64,000 bases of DNA from Paenibacillus pinihumi DSM 23905 = JCM 16419 (lineage in GTDB: Bacteria; Bacillota; Bacilli; Paenibacillales; Paenibacillaceae), in assembly GCF_000422505.1 (NCBI RefSeq), contig NZ_AULX01000012.1, forward strand, positions 248,001 to 312,000, in the 5' to 3' direction. The position numbers were made by a program, and so were the translations under genes. Below, piece by piece: positions 63,333 through 64,000 of the stretch. The notes beneath the pieces were generated by a model, which saw only the letters and a list, made by a program, of their open reading frames with translations, was not told the origin of the DNA and ran no database searches. Positions within the stretch are counted from its first letter, which is position 1, and each line of letters starts with the position of its first letter.

Positions 63333-64000
63333 ATGAGTGAAGCAGCACAAAGAGGGGGCGCGTTGTTCCCGACATATGCAAGATATCCGATTGCGCTGGT
63401 GAAGGGCGACGGGAGCTGGCTTTGGGATGAACAGGGCAACAAGTATCTGGATTTCATGTGCGGCATTGCAGTAACTAATCTGGGGCATGCTCCCAAGACC
63501 GTCAAGGAAGCATTGGTAAAGCAGCTTGATGAACTGTGGCATGTATCCAACCTGTTTCATATTCCGAATCAGGAGGCCGCGGCAAGCCTGCTGACAGAGA
63601 ACAGTTGTGCAGATGCCGTGTTCTTCTGTAATTCCGGTGCGGAAGCGAATGAAGCTGCCATCAAGCTGGCCCGCCGCTATCACCAGAAAGTGCTGAACAA
63701 TGGACGCTACGAAGTCATTACACTGACCAATTCCTTCCACGGACGTACGCTGGCAACGCTGACCGCAACCGGACAGGATAAAGTGAAGGAAGGTTTTGGC
63801 CCGCTGCCTGAAGGCTTCCGCTATGTTCCGCTGCATGATCAGGCAGCTCTGGAAGCGGCAGTAAGCGAGCATACCGCTGCTATTATGCTGGAGACCGTGC
63901 AAGCTGAGGGTGGCGTATATCCTGTACAGCAGGAATATCTCGAATTCGTTCGCGGGCTGTGCGACAAGCACGGTGTGCTGCTTATTATTGATGAAATTCA
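63333..64000 (+). CDS. argD: Acetylornithine aminotransferase (N-terminal part)
   Basis: ArgD is a PLP-dependent enzyme that transaminates N-acetylglutamate semialdehyde to N-acetylornithine. It is cut by the window edge after 222 codons. CAGGGGAAGATC precedes ATG 63333. Visible family motifs include YLDFMCGIAVTNLGHAP, VFFCNSGAEANEAAIKLAR, TNSFHGRTLATLTATGQ and the LLIIDEIQ leading to the PLP lysine outside the window. The frame is open to the end. The operon order argC-J-B-D is standard. Confidence 0.95.
   Translation, partial: MSEAAQRGGALFPTYARYPIALVKGDGSWLWDEQGNKYLDFMCGIAVTNLGHAPKTVKEALVKQLDELWHVSNLFHIPNQEAAASLLTENSCADAVFFCNSGAEANEAAIKLARRYHQKVLNNGRYEVITLTNSFHGRTLATLTATGQDKVKEGFGPLPEGFRYVPLHDQAALEAAVSEHTAAIMLETVQAEGGVYPVQQEYLEFVRGLCDKHGVLLIIDEI

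Overview
The window reads as chromosome of a spore-forming, motile, S-layer-bearing member of the Paenibacillaceae, most likely Paenibacillus. This is an inference from gene content: an alpha/beta spore protein, CsaB with several SLH-domain proteins, DegS/DegU, ComFA/ComFC, a FlgM-FlgN-FlgK-FlgL-FliW-CsrA-Hag block, and Bacillus-type signals (strong AGGAGG sites, TTG/GTG starts, sigma-A and sigma-D promoters). All genes I can support lie on the + strand. I see no rRNA, tRNA, CRISPR array, transposase or prophage gene.

Envelope region (1-28100). After the tail of a secreted Ig-like protein come fabZ and pgcA. Next is a run that would build and decorate the secondary cell wall polymer that SLH domains bind: a DUF5693-like membrane protein, csaB (pyruvyl transferase), a TagA-type ManNAc transferase and a TagO-type initiating transferase. 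The polymer's likely clients follow: a 1360-aa SLH protein, the major S-layer protein (long leader with two promoters, a 24-bp dyad and possibly two translation starts), an 842-aa and a 159-aa secreted protein of unknown function, and a 1462-aa Big_5/SwmB/SLH protein. A spore protein and metK are inserted here. A secreted phosphodiester-glycosidase-like protein closes the block.

Regulatory region (28100-37700). degS-degU is followed by a 106-nt nested-helix RNA ending in a U-run. Then comes an ECF sigma factor, whose natural start appears to be ATT, with its zinc-finger anti-sigma and three membrane proteins, one built from three copies of a PGxGH module. comFA lies behind a promoter plus an intrinsic terminator (possible attenuation) and carries a very GC-rich internal stretch; comFC and yvyF follow.

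Flagellar region (37700-48070). Sigma-D-type promoters precede flgM, flgN, hag and flaG. fliW-csrA lies directly upstream of hag, and the hag leader has two CsrA-type GGA sites, matching the FliW/CsrA/flagellin feedback known in B. subtilis. fliB (flagellin lysine methylase) sits between hag and flaG-fliD-fliS-fliT.

Housekeeping region (48070-64000). A cold-shock gene is followed by a 1544-aa secreted repeat protein bracketed by two very long inverted repeats, then hpf, secA, prfB (with the programmed +1 frameshift), a structured RNA-like element, a YitT-family gene and the arginine operon argC-argJ-argB-argD (argD cut by the window edge). A 562-bp argC-argJ gap holds nested inverted repeats. 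The least explained elements are the structured non-coding pieces (30101-30206, 58271-58356, 60691-61059, 48457-48528, 53491-53545), the ECF/PGxGH membrane locus and the S-layer accessory pair.
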